A DNA stretch of 64,000 nucleotides. It comes from Nostoc calcicola FACHB-3891. GTDB lineage: Bacteria; Cyanobacteriota; Cyanobacteriia; Cyanobacteriales; Nostocaceae. The notes under the pieces are model-generated. The model searched no databases. It saw only the letters and a list, made by a program, of their open reading frames with translations, and was not told the origin of the DNA. Positions 53,913 through 63,100 of this stretch are shown piece by piece. Made by a program: the position numbers and the translations under genes. Each line of letters begins with the position of its first letter. Within the stretch, counting starts at the first letter, position 1. Location: assembly GCF_014697355.1 (NCBI RefSeq), contig NZ_JACJRQ010000001.1, positions 372,001 through 436,000 of the forward strand. The letters run 5' to 3'.

Positions 53913-54824
53913 TCAATAGGTCACATTATTTTCTGGCGATCGCGCATTTGGAGTCAAGCTCGTTAAATCGTCGATGTTGCGTTTCATTGTGTTGCAGATT
54001 GCATCTAGGGGTAAGTCATTGGCATCATAACCAAAGGGATTTTCTATTTCCAAGCCGATGGCTTCAATGCCAAACAGTGTAAAACCAACTAAAGAAGCAA
54101 TTAAGCCTGTCCACCAACCGAGACTACTCACAATTTGAAATGGTAGTAGGAGACAATACAGTAACAGTAATTGCTTCAGATGAATTGCATAAGCCAGGGG
54201 CATCGGTGTTTTTAAAATCCGTTCACAAGCACCTAAATTATCCACAAGATTATTTAATAATTCTTGCATGGCTGTTAATTGGTAGCTATTGATACAGTTA
54301 CGATTGTATTGCTGCTGTAAATAATCTGCTATCCAAAAAGCTACTTCTATGGGAGGATTATTCATAATCTTCAGTTTCACATACTTACTAGATGGCATTA
54401 ATTCTTCTAATTCATCATTGACAGGTTCTCCACGCAAATGTAATTTAGTTGCCACAGCAAAAGCTACCAATAAATTTAATGCTGTAATTTTTTTGTCTTT
54501 ATCATCTGGAGATATTTCATCAATTGATACCCAAATCTGCCGCGCCAGGTTTCGGACATTATTTACTAGAGAACCCCAGCATTTCCTACCTTCCCAAAAT
54601 CGTTCATAAGCAGTATTTGTCCGAAATACAAGTAACAAACCCAAAACAATACTAGGGATAACGCTTCCTAAAATAGGTTGGGATACAGGCAGCTTCCAAT
54701 GATAAAGTATAGAAACGAAAAATCCAAAAATTCCACACCATAGAACCTTTTTATAAATCGCCTTGACTACTGAACCCTTAAGTTGTAATTTTGTGTCTAT
54801 CCATTTCAGGTTTACAGCACTCAT
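53913..54824 (-). CDS. Bestrophin-like (UPF0187/YneE) channel protein
   Basis: 303 aa. N-terminal WCGIFGFFVSILYH helix, then PSIVLGLLLVFRTNTAYERFWEGRKCWGSLVNNVRNLARQ: the FRTNTAYERFWEGR block is the hallmark of bacterial bestrophins. A second hydrophobic pair lies at about 218-255 (LLLLYCLLLPFQIVSSLGWW). C-terminal EIENPFGYDANDLPLDAICN is the conserved end motif. Relatives are ion channels; cyanobacterial and algal homologues have been linked to anion flux across thylakoids, which is untested here. Confidence 0.88.
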   Translation of the reverse strand: MSAVNLKWIDTKLQLKGSVVKAIYKKVLWCGIFGFFVSILYHWKLPVSQPILGSVIPSIVLGLLLVFRTNTAYERFWEGRKCWGSLVNNVRNLARQIWVSIDEISPDDKDKKITALNLLVAFAVATKLHLRGEPVNDELEELMPSSKYVKLKIMNNPPIEVAFWIADYLQQQYNRNCINSYQLTAMQELLNNLVDNLGACERILKTPMPLAYAIHLKQLLLLYCLLLPFQIVSSLGWWTGLIASLVGFTLFGIEAIGLEIENPFGYDANDLPLDAICNTMKRNIDDLTSLTPNARSPENNVTY

Positions 54825-55068
54825 GTAGTCACCCTAAGAGAACATCTTAATAATTACTTAAAAATAATAGCTCTAGACTCAGCAAACTTGCCAAGTAGAA
54901 TAACGTAAAAATTAGCACTATGAATCAAGGAAGTATGCTTGTATCAATGACCGTATAGCAATCCTATTTGATTTATAAACTACACATAGAGACAGAGAGT
55001 AGCCAGTGGGGAGTAGGTAGAGACGCAATACTGCTCGGGTAAAGCATTTTTAACTCGGCATTGGGTTT

Positions 55069-55170
55069 GGGGAAAAGGTTAAAGGGTAAAGGTTAAAGGT
55101 TTTTTCTTTCCCCTTTCCCCCGCCCCTTATCCCCAGAGGGGACCCCACCTTCCCCTTTTCTCCAAAACCT
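55069..55170. repeat. GGTTAAAGGGTAAAGG / CCCCTTTCCCC repeat stretch
   Basis: Complementary G/A-rich and C/T-rich halves can form a long imperfect hairpin, of the same word family as 7211-7302 and 49731-49954. No gene in 54825-55492. Confidence 0.65.
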
Positions 55171-55221
55171 GACAAGTATTGGGTAGAGACGCAATTAACC
55201 CTTGTCTAAAAGTTGATACCC

Positions 55222-55254
55222 AGATCCCCGGCTTATTCAAGAAGTCGGGGATCT
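55222..55254. repeat. Palindrome AGATCCCCGGCTT/AAGTCGGGGATCT
   Basis: 13-bp arms with one mismatch and a short loop, a common extragenic palindrome in Nostoc. Confidence 0.75.
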
Positions 55255-55492
55255 AAATCCCGCTTAAGTAAGCGCCATTCATACCTACAGTTGGCTACGT
55301 CTGTGCAGCTAATTGTAAAGAAATGTAAAAGTTTCACGTAGGCTGCATAAATCTCCCACACTGCCTTGATAAGTCTATAGAAGAAAAGGTACACGCCTAT
55401 CGATGATGACCATAAGGCATTAATCGTTATCATGTACCCTAGTAAATCAGCAAGTTCTAACCTGTACAAATCCTGCCCTGTAAATTCAGTGT

Positions 55493-55520
55493 AAAGACAT
55501 AACTAAGTTATGTCTTTTTT
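55493..55520 (+). terminator. Intrinsic terminator, + strand
   Basis: AAAGACATAAC/GTTATGTCTTT stem, 3-nt loop, then TTT. No protein gene precedes it on this strand, so it probably ends a small RNA. A TGTACCCTAG element about 60-80 bp upstream resembles the boxes at 55705 and 56256. Confidence 0.75.
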
Positions 55521-55698
55521 CGCGTTCGGTCTCAAAACTCTGAGGATAAGGGGTTTTGCTTCCTCCCCTTGTGCCCTTTTAGTCAAGCCACAATTCCAAG
55601 CCTAGCCTTTGTTCGTAGAATTCTGTGGATGCATTGAGCTTGTGAGTATAAAAAAAGTAATCTGTTGTTCTATTTATAGTTGATTAGACATAAAAGAT

Positions 55699-55810
55699 AT
55701 TTGAGTATATACCCTAACGACATTTGGCGATCGCATAGGTCAAAATTTATTTATGTTAGAAACCTGTTACTACTCCAGAACGCCTTGAGCGTATCTGGAG
55801 TTTCTTTTTG
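55699..55810 (+). ncRNA. Candidate small RNA 1 (about 90-100 nt)
   Basis: ATTTGAGTATATACCCTAAC at 55699-55718 matches the box at 56250 (ATTTGGGTGTATACCCTGAT). It contains a TATACC -10-like word. About 70 bp later an intrinsic terminator (ACTCCAGA/TCTGGAGT, then TTTCTTTTT) ends at 55810. The same box-to-terminator layout with the same stem sequence appears at 56250-56360. No open frame of note. Transcript ends are inferred. Confidence 0.5.
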
Positions 55811-55879
55811 AGAAAGCGATCAAAATTTTCTCAATTATCCGGATATGCCAAAACAAGGTTGAATAGGGATGCATACCGA

Positions 55880-55973
55880 ATTATTTATATTTAACACGGA
55901 GCATCAGTTTTTGATGTACTCCTGTGCCAAACAACTCTCGCAAAATAGCCCCAGTTCTTCTGGGGCTATTTTG
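55880..55973 (+). ncRNA. Candidate small RNA ending in a strong stem
   Basis: A hairpin GGAGCATCA...TGATGTACTCC (about 55898-55922) is followed by a perfect 14-bp stem CAAAATAGCCCCAG/CTGGGGCTATTTTG with a 5-nt loop (55941-55973). The stem contains A/U ends typical of cyanobacterial terminators. No protein gene precedes it. The 5' end is unknown. Confidence 0.4.
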
Positions 55974-55984
55974 CGTTGAAGGTG

Positions 55985-56208
55985 TATGAAGAAGGGAAAA
56001 GGGTAAGGGGGAAAGGGGAAAGGGAACCCCATATTTAAAAATACGGGTTTCAAGCATAGACGCTGATTTAGAGCCGCACTACGTGTCTCCTAAATCTTCT
56101 TTTAATATTCTCCGCAATTAAGATAGGGGCTTTGTACCTTATGGGGAAAAGTTTTACTCTTTTTTTCCTTTACCCCAACCCCAAGACCCCTTTTCCCCTT
56201 CTTGGTAA
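55985..56208. mobile_element. 224-bp MITE-like element, copy 2
   Basis: Same length and orientation as 49731-49954 with four substitutions by my count. It sits between two small-RNA candidates, starting 12 bp after the stem at 55941-55973. Confidence 0.8.
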
Positions 56209-56249
56209 ACCAGAAGCACAATAGCGAGTCAACGAACATAATTTACTAC

Positions 56250-56360
56250 ATTTGGGTGTATACCCTGATGACGTAGGATTAACTCACGGAAAAAATTGAT
56301 ATAGGTAAATGCGTATCTTTCCTGACTCCAGACTTGTGACAAACATTTCTGGAGTTTTTT
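56250..56360 (+). ncRNA. Candidate small RNA 2, paralog of 55699-55810
   Basis: Box ATTTGGGTGTATACCCTGAT at 56250-56269, then an intrinsic terminator ACTCCAGA (56325-56332) / TCTGGAGT (56348-56355) with TTTTTT after it. Identical stem arms to candidate 1. Predicted transcript about 85-95 nt. Confidence 0.5.
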
Positions 56361-56456
56361 CATTAGCACGAGTATTGACGCTAGGATAAATATCGAAAGC
56401 GATCGCACTTTCCCATTTCAGGCTAATTTCAGTGCGATCGCACCGAATACAAATAG

Positions 56457-57299
56457 TTATTTAGTTGTATATGTCACAAAAATATCCTTTTTCATCTCTA
56501 CTTCTGCTGGGGCATCTGGATCGTAAGTTGGTGTCAATAAAAAACTAGCAAAAGACGGTAAAGAAACTCCGGCTTTGGAATTACATGAAGGATAAAACAA
56601 TGTATAAAATGGCTCAGCTACAGAAGGAGTACCAAGTTTTACACCCATAGCAGTTGCTAAAGCCTGAGCGCGACTTTGAGCGTCTTTCATTGCTGATTGA
56701 TAAACGGAACTCTGCAAAGTTTGGCAATCATTAACTGCGTATTCCACTCCCACATTCTTGATAGTAAAGTTTTCCAGCTTGCTCGTTGCTTTATTCGCTG
56801 TACCAACAATTTCCTGAATGCGATCGCGGGTTGGTTTTTCCACTCTCACCAATATTTTGGCATTATTTTCAGTGGAATTAGTGTTAACTTGTACTTGAAT
56901 TTTATCAGCACTAATTCCATTAGCAACTAGGCTATCAACTATCGGCTGGAGACTTGCTTTGGTTAGGGATTTTTGGTTTTCTAAAGAAGGTATAGCTGAA
57001 ATTTGCCCCATTGGTGTTTTGTCATTTAATAATAGAGATGGTAAAGTTACGCGGCGGACTTGCGATAGGGTTGATGGTTGCGTTTCTAACTGATCGTTGC
57101 TATCCTTGCTACTGAATACTAATTCAATATCAGCTGTATCTGCTGGTACTCTCACTACCCCTTGACCCATTACCATTAATGAATGGCGATCGCTCGCTGG
57201 TGGATAAAATAATTGGGCATTAGTGACTTTAGGTGTTAATGCTTCCATCCCAACAGTCATAGTTATACTTACCAGCATCACAGCAGCTATTTTTCTCAT
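56457..57299 (-). CDS. SIMPL domain (DUF541) periplasmic protein
   Basis: 280 aa from the ATG at 57299 (MRKIAAVMLVSITMTVGMEA signal peptide); the upstream TTG at 57335 is rejected because it precedes the basic-hydrophobic signal sequence. The DUF541 pattern is clear: MVMGQGVVRVPADTADIELVFSS, ISADKIQVQVNTNS, VGTANKATSKLENFTIKNV, and near the end AMKDAQSRAQALATAMGVKLG. Such proteins are exported and form oligomers; some are linked to oxidative stress or outer-surface roles. Cleavage probably follows TNA near residue 28. Confidence 0.85.
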   Translation of the reverse strand: MRKIAAVMLVSITMTVGMEALTPKVTNAQLFYPPASDRHSLMVMGQGVVRVPADTADIELVFSSKDSNDQLETQPSTLSQVRRVTLPSLLLNDKTPMGQISAIPSLENQKSLTKASLQPIVDSLVANGISADKIQVQVNTNSTENNAKILVRVEKPTRDRIQEIVGTANKATSKLENFTIKNVGVEYAVNDCQTLQSSVYQSAMKDAQSRAQALATAMGVKLGTPSVAEPFYTLFYPSCNSKAGVSLPSFASFLLTPTYDPDAPAEVEMKKDIFVTYTTK

Positions 57300-57573
57300 G
57301 TCCTGGCAATGTCCTTTGAATATATTAATTGTCAAATTTTACACTTCAATAGCAATACACTGAATCTTTTATTAAAAAATTCACTAAAAAAATTACCTGG
57401 AGGAGAGTTACAGGGGAACAGGTCTATGGCAGGAACCCCTAAAACGGGACGGGGGAGCATAGGGTAAAATTTATAACTCACTAGTCATCATTCACAATAA
57501 CAAATGATAAATGACAAATGACAAATCTCACCCGTAGCGTCAACCACAACAAAAGGGTAACGCTTTGACAAAA

Positions 57574-57633
57574 AATATTGAGCTAATGCCACCTCTTTTA
57601 CACTGACTTTAGTTGTGGTATTAGCTCAATATT
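57574..57633. repeat. 19-bp inverted repeat, 22-nt loop
   Basis: AATATTGAGCTAATGCCAC and GTGGTATTAGCTCAATATT pair with one mismatch. Intergenic, between the SIMPL gene promoter side and the ComFB gene end; no T-run. Probably a small palindromic element. Confidence 0.7.
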
Positions 57634-57778
57634 TATCAATTTCTTGTGGATACTGTATGTATCTCACCAGACGGACAAATCTTGTGAGATATACAGCAAA
57701 TTTAAACACCTGAGTTTCCGATCCCAGACATCATTCATAATTCATAATTCTGAATTCTGAATCCTGAATTCTGGCCTA

Positions 57779-58156
57779 TTAACCAAACCAGTGAGAGGGT
57801 TCGCAACCAGGTTGAGCTGTTTCACAAAGGTGATGGCTAATCCAATCTGACTTTTCTTGAACGATTGAACAAATACCTTGGTGAATCAAATTTTGTAAAT
57901 GTAGTTGCTGTTCTAAAGGCTTACGAGGCAACTGATAATTTAGCAAACTTTCTTGTTCCGCCTTTGCTAGCGGAATATGTCCCTCAGATATCACGCTATA
58001 AAAAGAGGGAATGCGGTTGAGAACGAAAACAATTAGCTCTTGGCGCAAGTCAGGAATCGCAAAGGCTTGTTGATATGGATGATATGGATATGTATCCAAA
58101 ACGCTTTCAATCTCTCCTATTACTGATTGCTTTGTCAAATTAACTACAGTTTTCAT
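57779..58156 (-). CDS. ComFB-type (late competence) domain protein
   Basis: 125 aa, AGGAG upstream of the ATG. The diagnostic piece is DLRQELIVFVLNRIPSFYSVISEGHI (about residues 36-61), equivalent to the ComFB block with ...YALNRLPP.Y. An N-terminal helix VIGEIESVLDT fits the domain. The C-terminal half (LQNLIHQGICSIVQEKSDWISHHLC) is specific to this protein. Cyanobacterial ComFB proteins have been tied to cyclic nucleotide sensing and natural competence; whether this one binds ligand is unknown. Confidence 0.6.
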   Translation of the reverse strand: MKTVVNLTKQSVIGEIESVLDTYPYHPYQQAFAIPDLRQELIVFVLNRIPSFYSVISEGHIPLAKAEQESLLNYQLPRKPLEQQLHLQNLIHQGICSIVQEKSDWISHHLCETAQPGCEPSHWFG

Positions 58157-59369
58157 AATTTTTTAAACTCCTTTTTTAATCGAGTCAATGATTACTGAAG
58201 TAAACAAATTTTTTAGATACCAAGGTTGTCATGAAAATCAGTTATAAATGATGTAACTGATAGATGCAATAAACCCTGAAACTAGCCTTTTATCAAACAG
58301 AATTCAGGAGTCAGGAGTCAGAATGGGCTAAACGCCCCGCTACCGCTAACAGCAATATTTTTGTACGACTGGTCGATAGGGCAGTGTTAGCGAGTCAGAC
58401 GCTCCTGCGTCGCTAACGCTGCGTTATCGAGCGTCAAGATTGCTGAATTATGAATTCTGAATTCTTCTTCAATAGCGGAGAATATCAAACATTTTGTTGT
58501 GCTGATTTAAGTTAAAGTTGATACTGGCTTGCAGTATTTTTATGAAAACAGCACTGGATAAACTGATAAACTACCGACATCTTATATTTATAATGCTTAT
58601 TATTTCAAACTTCTGCCACAAAGGCAGAAATCTACATAAAACGCAGCATAAAACTTAGGGGATCAAGATTAATAGCAAAAACACAACTTGCATAGGTCAG
58701 AAATTTTTGGTGAAATTAAACCTTATTGGTAACCAAGATTACTTTGAAGCTTTGATAGAAAATTTCCTGTTTCATAGACAAAACTTATTTGTTGCAGATT
58801 GATTTAGTAAGTCAGAAAAATACTAACCTACTAGACTGTCAAATCAGTCTAGCGACAGATGAAATGATTGAGTAAAAACGTTTAAAAAGTTCACATTATC
58901 TCAGGTTGACGGTCTGTTTTGAAAATAGCAAATGGAGAGTAGGGAGTCGGTAGTATAAAAGAGGTTATTTTCATCACAACGGTATGTAATTTATTACATT
59001 AATGTCTAGCTTGAAAAGTTCTATTCCCTGTGTTCTCTGCGGTAGCCTACGGTTTGGCGAAGGAAGTGGCGTGGAAACCTCCAATACTTTGCTGCGTCTA
59101 CAATTTTTTTCTACCTATATAAGTTTTTACTAGTGGTTTATGGCGAAAGTTTTGAGACGCTGGTAGGTAATTCAATTACTGAAAAATCCCTGTAAGTACT
59201 GCGTGCAGACTAAACCCGCTATTGAGGCACCAATTAGTGGAATATCAGTCATGAGTTCTTGGTCATTGGTTATCATCAAATGACAAACGACAAAATTACT
59301 ACTAATGACTGCTGAAAGCTAATAGTAGAATAAGGTACAGAAAAGCTGCACGGAAGGGAGGAAGGGAAA
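58157..59369. other. Gene-poor interval with repeats
   Basis: No convincing gene. It holds GAATTCAGGAGTCAGGAGTC-type repeats (58300-58470), GACGCTCCTGCGTCGCTAAC, and AT-rich DNA. A 38-codon frame near 58541 (MKTALDKLINYRHLIFIMLI) has one hydrophobic stretch but no ribosome site, so it is not called. The last 60 bp hold the GGGAGGAAGGG ribosome site for the next gene. Confidence 0.6.
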
Positions 59370-60212
59370 TTGGATGAGATGAGGGCGGCGCTGGAGTTAG
59401 CGACCGAAGAAGAATTACAAGACTTAACGGCAATTTTATTTAGTCGTAAGTTCAATCCCCTAGACTACGTTCACACACCCGAACCGATCGAAGTACAAAG
59501 TCAAGATCGCAAAGCTTGGCTAGATGCACTAGAAGGTCGCTTCCGCTTTTTAGCGGCAGATGGGATGACGGTATTGCGAGGACGCACAGACCAAGTAACT
59601 TACCGACAAGCACTCGTTCAAGTATGTAAGTATCTAAAAATTCCTTATTCTAATCAGTTGACAACCGTTGATTTAGAAGCAGAAGTATTTTTGCATCTGC
59701 TAGGACAGGTGTGGAAAAAATTGCCTGAACAGGAAAAGCAAAAATTAACTCTACGGGTGCAGCGTCAGCTTGTCAAATCAGAACTAAAAGAACCTTTACC
59801 ACTTTTATTGCAACGCGATCCCTTGGGGTTACTTTTTAAAGGCGGTAGTGCATTAGTTGTGACTTCTATGCTTCAGCCACTTGTACTCAAGCAAATTGCC
59901 CGTCAATTTGCCATACATCTTGCTACCTACGAAGTAGCTAAACAAGCGGCGATTACAGGCGCCGAAGCTGCTACAACCCAATTTCAAAGCTATGTAACTA
60001 TGCAAATGGCCAGACGGGGTATGACTGTGAGCGCAGCTCGTTATGGAGCAGTCCGTAGTATATTTACCGTAATTGGGCCGATGATGTGGGCTTGGTTTTT
60101 TGCGGACTTAGGGTGGAGAGCGATCGCTACTAACTATGGTCGCATCATTCCTACCATCTTCGCCTTAGCTCAAATTCGTCTCACTCGTGCTGAATGTTGG
60201 GAGCCAGCTTGA
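59370..60212 (+). CDS. YaaW/UPF0174-like protein
   Basis: 280 aa from a TTG at 59370 placed 8 nt after GGAGG; the ATG at 59379 is an alternative. The layout matches YaaW-type proteins: N-terminal ATEEELQDLTAILFSR, central RQALVQVCKYLKIPYSNQLT with EVFLHLLGQVWKKLPEQE, and a hydrophobic C-terminal part (about 160-265) with repeated Ala/Gly. It overlaps the next gene by 19 bp, so the two are likely cotranscribed. The family has no established function; membrane association is likely. Confidence 0.7.
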   Translation: MDEMRAALELATEEELQDLTAILFSRKFNPLDYVHTPEPIEVQSQDRKAWLDALEGRFRFLAADGMTVLRGRTDQVTYRQALVQVCKYLKIPYSNQLTTVDLEAEVFLHLLGQVWKKLPEQEKQKLTLRVQRQLVKSELKEPLPLLLQRDPLGLLFKGGSALVVTSMLQPLVLKQIARQFAIHLATYEVAKQAAITGAEAATTQFQSYVTMQMARRGMTVSAARYGAVRSIFTVIGPMMWAWFFADLGWRAIATNYGRIIPTIFALAQIRLTRAECWEPA

Positions 60213-61648
60213 ACAAAGGTTTTTACCATTTCAACTCCCGTTGGAACTACTCTTTATTGGCACTGTTAATCTTCCCGTTGAGTCCTTTAGTCGGGGCTGT
60301 GACTATAGGTTTTGTATCATTATTCACTTGGATGAAACAAAACCACCAAATTAGCCGCCGCCCCCTCAACTGGGGATTTGCCCTTTTGAGTCTGTTGCTG
60401 ATTGTTAGTGCTGGGTTTGCCCAGAACAAGACAGAAGCTTTCCTGGGCTTATTTAATTTTTTACCATTCTTTTTAGTTTTCGCTGCCTTCAGTACCCTGA
60501 TTCAAACAACTGCCCAATTGCGGCAAATGGCTTGGGCTTTGGTAATCGGTTCCATGCCGGTGGCGACTCTCGGTTTAGGACAATTATTTTTGGGCTGGAA
60601 TTTTAAGTTCGAGTTTATCTGGGTTGTGTTGAGTTGGACAATTAGACCAGGAGGAAATCCACCAGGGCGCATCGCCTCATTTTTCTTGCACGCCAACACC
60701 TTCGCTGCCTATTTAGTAATAGTATTCATCCTGAGTCTAGGATTGTGGCTCGAACAATGGCGATCGGGCATCGGGCATCGGGCATGGGGTATGAGAAGAA
60801 GCAGGGGAGCAGCGAGCAGCGAGCAGAGGAGAGGATCTTCTCCCCTGCCCCCTGCCCCCTGCCCCCTGCTCCCTGCCTCCCCATCTCCCCACACTCCCCA
60901 CACTCCCCCATCCCCCCCACTCCCCACTCCCCACTCTCCACTCCCCTTCCTCTTCCTTACCTTGGCGGTGATTACGAATTTCATCACCTTGATTTTCACC
61001 AACTCACGTAATGGATGGGCGATCGCTATTTTTGCCTGTTTAGCTTATGCACTCTACCAAGGTTGGCGGATTATTGTGGGTGGCGTCGTCGGTATCGTCA
61101 CTAGCGTTATGTTGGCAGCTTTTGCTCCCTCACCGATCGCTCAATTTTTTCGCCGATACGTTCCTGCTTTCTTTTGGGCAAGGTTAAACGATGATATGTA
61201 TCCAGGTAGACCAGTGGCTTTAATGCGAAAAACTCAGTGGGAGTTTGCCTGGTCCTTGGCTTGGCAACATCCTTGGACGGGTTGGGGCTTACGTAGTTTT
61301 ACTGTACTTTACAAAGCACACATGCAAATTCAGTTGGGTCATCCCCACAATTTGTTTTTAATGTTATCTGCTGAGACTGGTTTGATCGCTACTTTTTTAT
61401 TTTGTGGCTTACTGGGTTGGATTTTGGTTACAGGATTCCAATTACTACGAAATTCAAAACACATATATACAGAAGATAGATTGCTAATTTTCAGTTATCT
61501 TCTGGCCGTTGTGGGGTGGATTCTATTGAATACCGTAGACGTAACCCTATTCGATTTTCGTTTGAATGCCCTTTCATGGTTAATTTTGGCTGCTACTTAT
61601 GGAGTAGTTCATCGTTATAACCAACAAGAAAAGCTTGCATCTCATTGA
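60194..61648 (+). CDS. O-antigen ligase/Wzy-like membrane protein with a repeat insert
   Basis: 484 aa with about ten TM helices. The O-antigen ligase (Wzy_C) domain is indicated by FTNSRNGWAIAIFACLAYA and the late GWGLRSFTVLY...QLGHPHNLFLMLSAETGL block, whose His and Arg are the conserved family residues. Likely role: glycan polymerisation or ligation at the inner membrane. About 60 codons (near residues 190-250, 60760-60955) are repeat DNA translated as Pro/Ser/His-rich sequence between two TM helices. Start ATG at 60194 lies within the end of the previous gene. Confidence 0.85.
   Translation: MLGASLNKGFYHFNSRWNYSLLALLIFPLSPLVGAVTIGFVSLFTWMKQNHQISRRPLNWGFALLSLLLIVSAGFAQNKTEAFLGLFNFLPFFLVFAAFSTLIQTTAQLRQMAWALVIGSMPVATLGLGQLFLGWNFKFEFIWVVLSWTIRPGGNPPGRIASFFLHANTFAAYLVIVFILSLGLWLEQWRSGIGHRAWGMRRSRGAASSEQRRGSSPLPPAPCPLLPASPSPHTPHTPPSPPLPTPHSPLPFLFLTLAVITNFITLIFTNSRNGWAIAIFACLAYALYQGWRIIVGGVVGIVTSVMLAAFAPSPIAQFFRRYVPAFFWARLNDDMYPGRPVALMRKTQWEFAWSLAWQHPWTGWGLRSFTVLYKAHMQIQLGHPHNLFLMLSAETGLIATFLFCGLLGWILVTGFQLLRNSKHIYTEDRLLIFSYLLAVVGWILLNTVDVTLFDFRLNALSWLILAATYGVVHRYNQQEKLASH
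60760..60955. repeat. Repeat insert in the O-antigen-ligase-like gene
   Basis: CATCGGGCATCGGGCATGGGG, GAGCAGCGAGCAG and long CCCCTGCCCCCTGCC and CCCCACTCCCCACTC runs form a G-rich then C-rich imperfect hairpin. In frame, no stop. Same word family as the A1, A5 and 52.0 kb repeats. Confidence 0.8.
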
Positions 61649-61907
61649 ACTGGGGATTGGGGATTGGGTACTGAAGAAGTTCTTAGGGTGCGTCAATCGT
61701 AGATTTTTAGCTACAAATTGGGTATTTTTTTTAATTGAACTCTCTGAATTCTTTTTCAGTGTATGCACTGGAGACGTTTAAAGCTTTCAGTTAATAATAT
61801 AACTATATTCACGTCTGTGACTGTGAGTGTGACTAAAACCTAATTAGTCACTGTTGCTGATTGTTGGGAAGGTGTAGGGATACTCCTTTAGGGTTTTCCT
61901 ACATGAC

Positions 61908-61932
61908 GGGCATCTCTTGTAGATGCCCTTTT
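61908..61932 (+). terminator. Intrinsic terminator, + strand
   Basis: GGGCATCT/AGATGCCC with a 5-nt loop, then TTTTG. It lies 260 bp after the O-antigen-ligase stop, so it either ends a long 3' UTR or a separate small RNA in 61800-61932 (containing ATACTCCTTTAGGG). Confidence 0.7.
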
Positions 61933-62214
61933 GTATGTTTATTTTTCAGGAATGAAATTGGAATTTCGGCATTAAATTATTTTCTATAATTTCGCATTAT
62001 TTTTGATAATTATATTTTGCAACATTTAGTAAAAAAATACACTTTTACATAGTGATTGACATATAGAAGAAAGTGCCGAATTTAGGGTAATGGGTGTCAA
62101 TAAAGCTGACTCTCCACAGGTGCAATTGATAAGTTGAGCAATGGGGAGATGCCGAATTAGGGGATACTCGTCGTACAGAAAGAGCGATCGCTGTGGGCGC
62201 AGCAACACTAAAAA

Positions 62215-62241
62215 CCCCCATTCCTTACAAAGGAATGGGGG
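62215..62241 (-). terminator. Intrinsic terminator of the PEP-CTERM gene
   Basis: CCCCCATTCCTT/AAGGAATGGGGG stem, followed on the minus strand by TTTT. It lies about 17 bp after the minus-strand stop at 62258. Confidence 0.8.
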
Positions 62242-62257
62242 CTGGGGAGTTAGGTTT

Positions 62258-62857
62258 CTAAGATTTTGATGTTAGCAATAATACTTTTGAAACATCCTCT
62301 TGAGCTTGTTTTTTATTCTTAGCAACCAACGCTCCCAAGGATAAACCTAATAAACCTAAGATGCTACCTGGTTCAGGAACAGGGGTAACATCTGCCTGTG
62401 CTATCCCCTGATAAGTTCCCAAGCCAGCTGCTGAAAAATAAAGCGATCCGAAACCGGGTTGGAGACTTAAATAACTAGCATTTACAAAATCGACAGACCC
62501 TCCGAAGGGGCCACCACCTGAACCACCGAAGTTGATGAAACGATCGCTACCATTAGTTCCGATTTTTGCAAGAATATTAGCCAGTGGCGTTGCAAGAGCC
62601 GTGTTGGTAAAGCTATTTCCATTAACATTAAAGGAAAAGTTAAAGTTTGGTAAAGACGTAAGTGCGAATGTTCCATCTCCAGGGTCTCCGTCAAAGCTAA
62701 ACGTTCCTGTTCCTACGAAGGGAGAAGTTACAGTGGCATTAGGCGTATTATCAAATTTAAAATCAAAGGTTAGTGCTTGTGATTTGAGAGGTAAAACGCC
62801 GATCGCAGTTACGGCTACTATGCTTGATGTTAAGACAGTAAAAATGTTTTTGCTCAT
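62258..62857 (-). CDS. PEP-CTERM sorting domain protein, secreted
   Basis: 199 aa. Signal peptide MSKNIFTVLTSSIVAVTAIG with cleavage after SQA. Mature part is Gly/Asn/Phe-rich and probably beta-structured (FDFKFDNTPNATVTSPFVGT). Near the C-terminus VPEPGSILGLLGLSLGALVA followed by KNKK is a classic PEP-CTERM sorting signal, but 20 residues (QAQEDVSKVLLLTSKS region) follow it, more than usual. Such proteins are processed by exosortase and often associated with exopolysaccharide; the O-antigen-ligase-like gene nearby fits a cell-surface theme. No exosortase is seen here. Confidence 0.88.
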   Translation of the reverse strand: MSKNIFTVLTSSIVAVTAIGVLPLKSQALTFDFKFDNTPNATVTSPFVGTGTFSFDGDPGDGTFALTSLPNFNFSFNVNGNSFTNTALATPLANILAKIGTNGSDRFINFGGSGGGPFGGSVDFVNASYLSLQPGFGSLYFSAAGLGTYQGIAQADVTPVPEPGSILGLLGLSLGALVAKNKKQAQEDVSKVLLLTSKS

Positions 62858-63100
62858 TTTGACCTCGTGTAGTCCACTATCTCAGATTTACTGGAAAGTA
62901 TATTAACATCATGTATATATTTAAACAGTAAATTTACTTTGTGATTTTAATGAAGTTTATTTATATTTATATACATATTATACCTATCTTCCGAATCTCC
63001 TAATTAGGAGAGTTAATTCGGTGACAGTGTTTGTTTTTAGTATTCACAGCCTTATCTCCGAAATTTAATCTCTACAACCTGATAATTTTGGAGAAAATCG

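Noticed and set aside
55233..55469. 78-aa minus-strand frame
   Set aside because: Contains an extragenic palindrome, lacks a ribosome site and reads against the small-RNA terminator region.
60709..61011. Proline- or glycine-rich frames opposite the O-antigen-ligase gene
   Set aside because: Repeat DNA in other frames; the ligase frame has conserved motifs on both sides.
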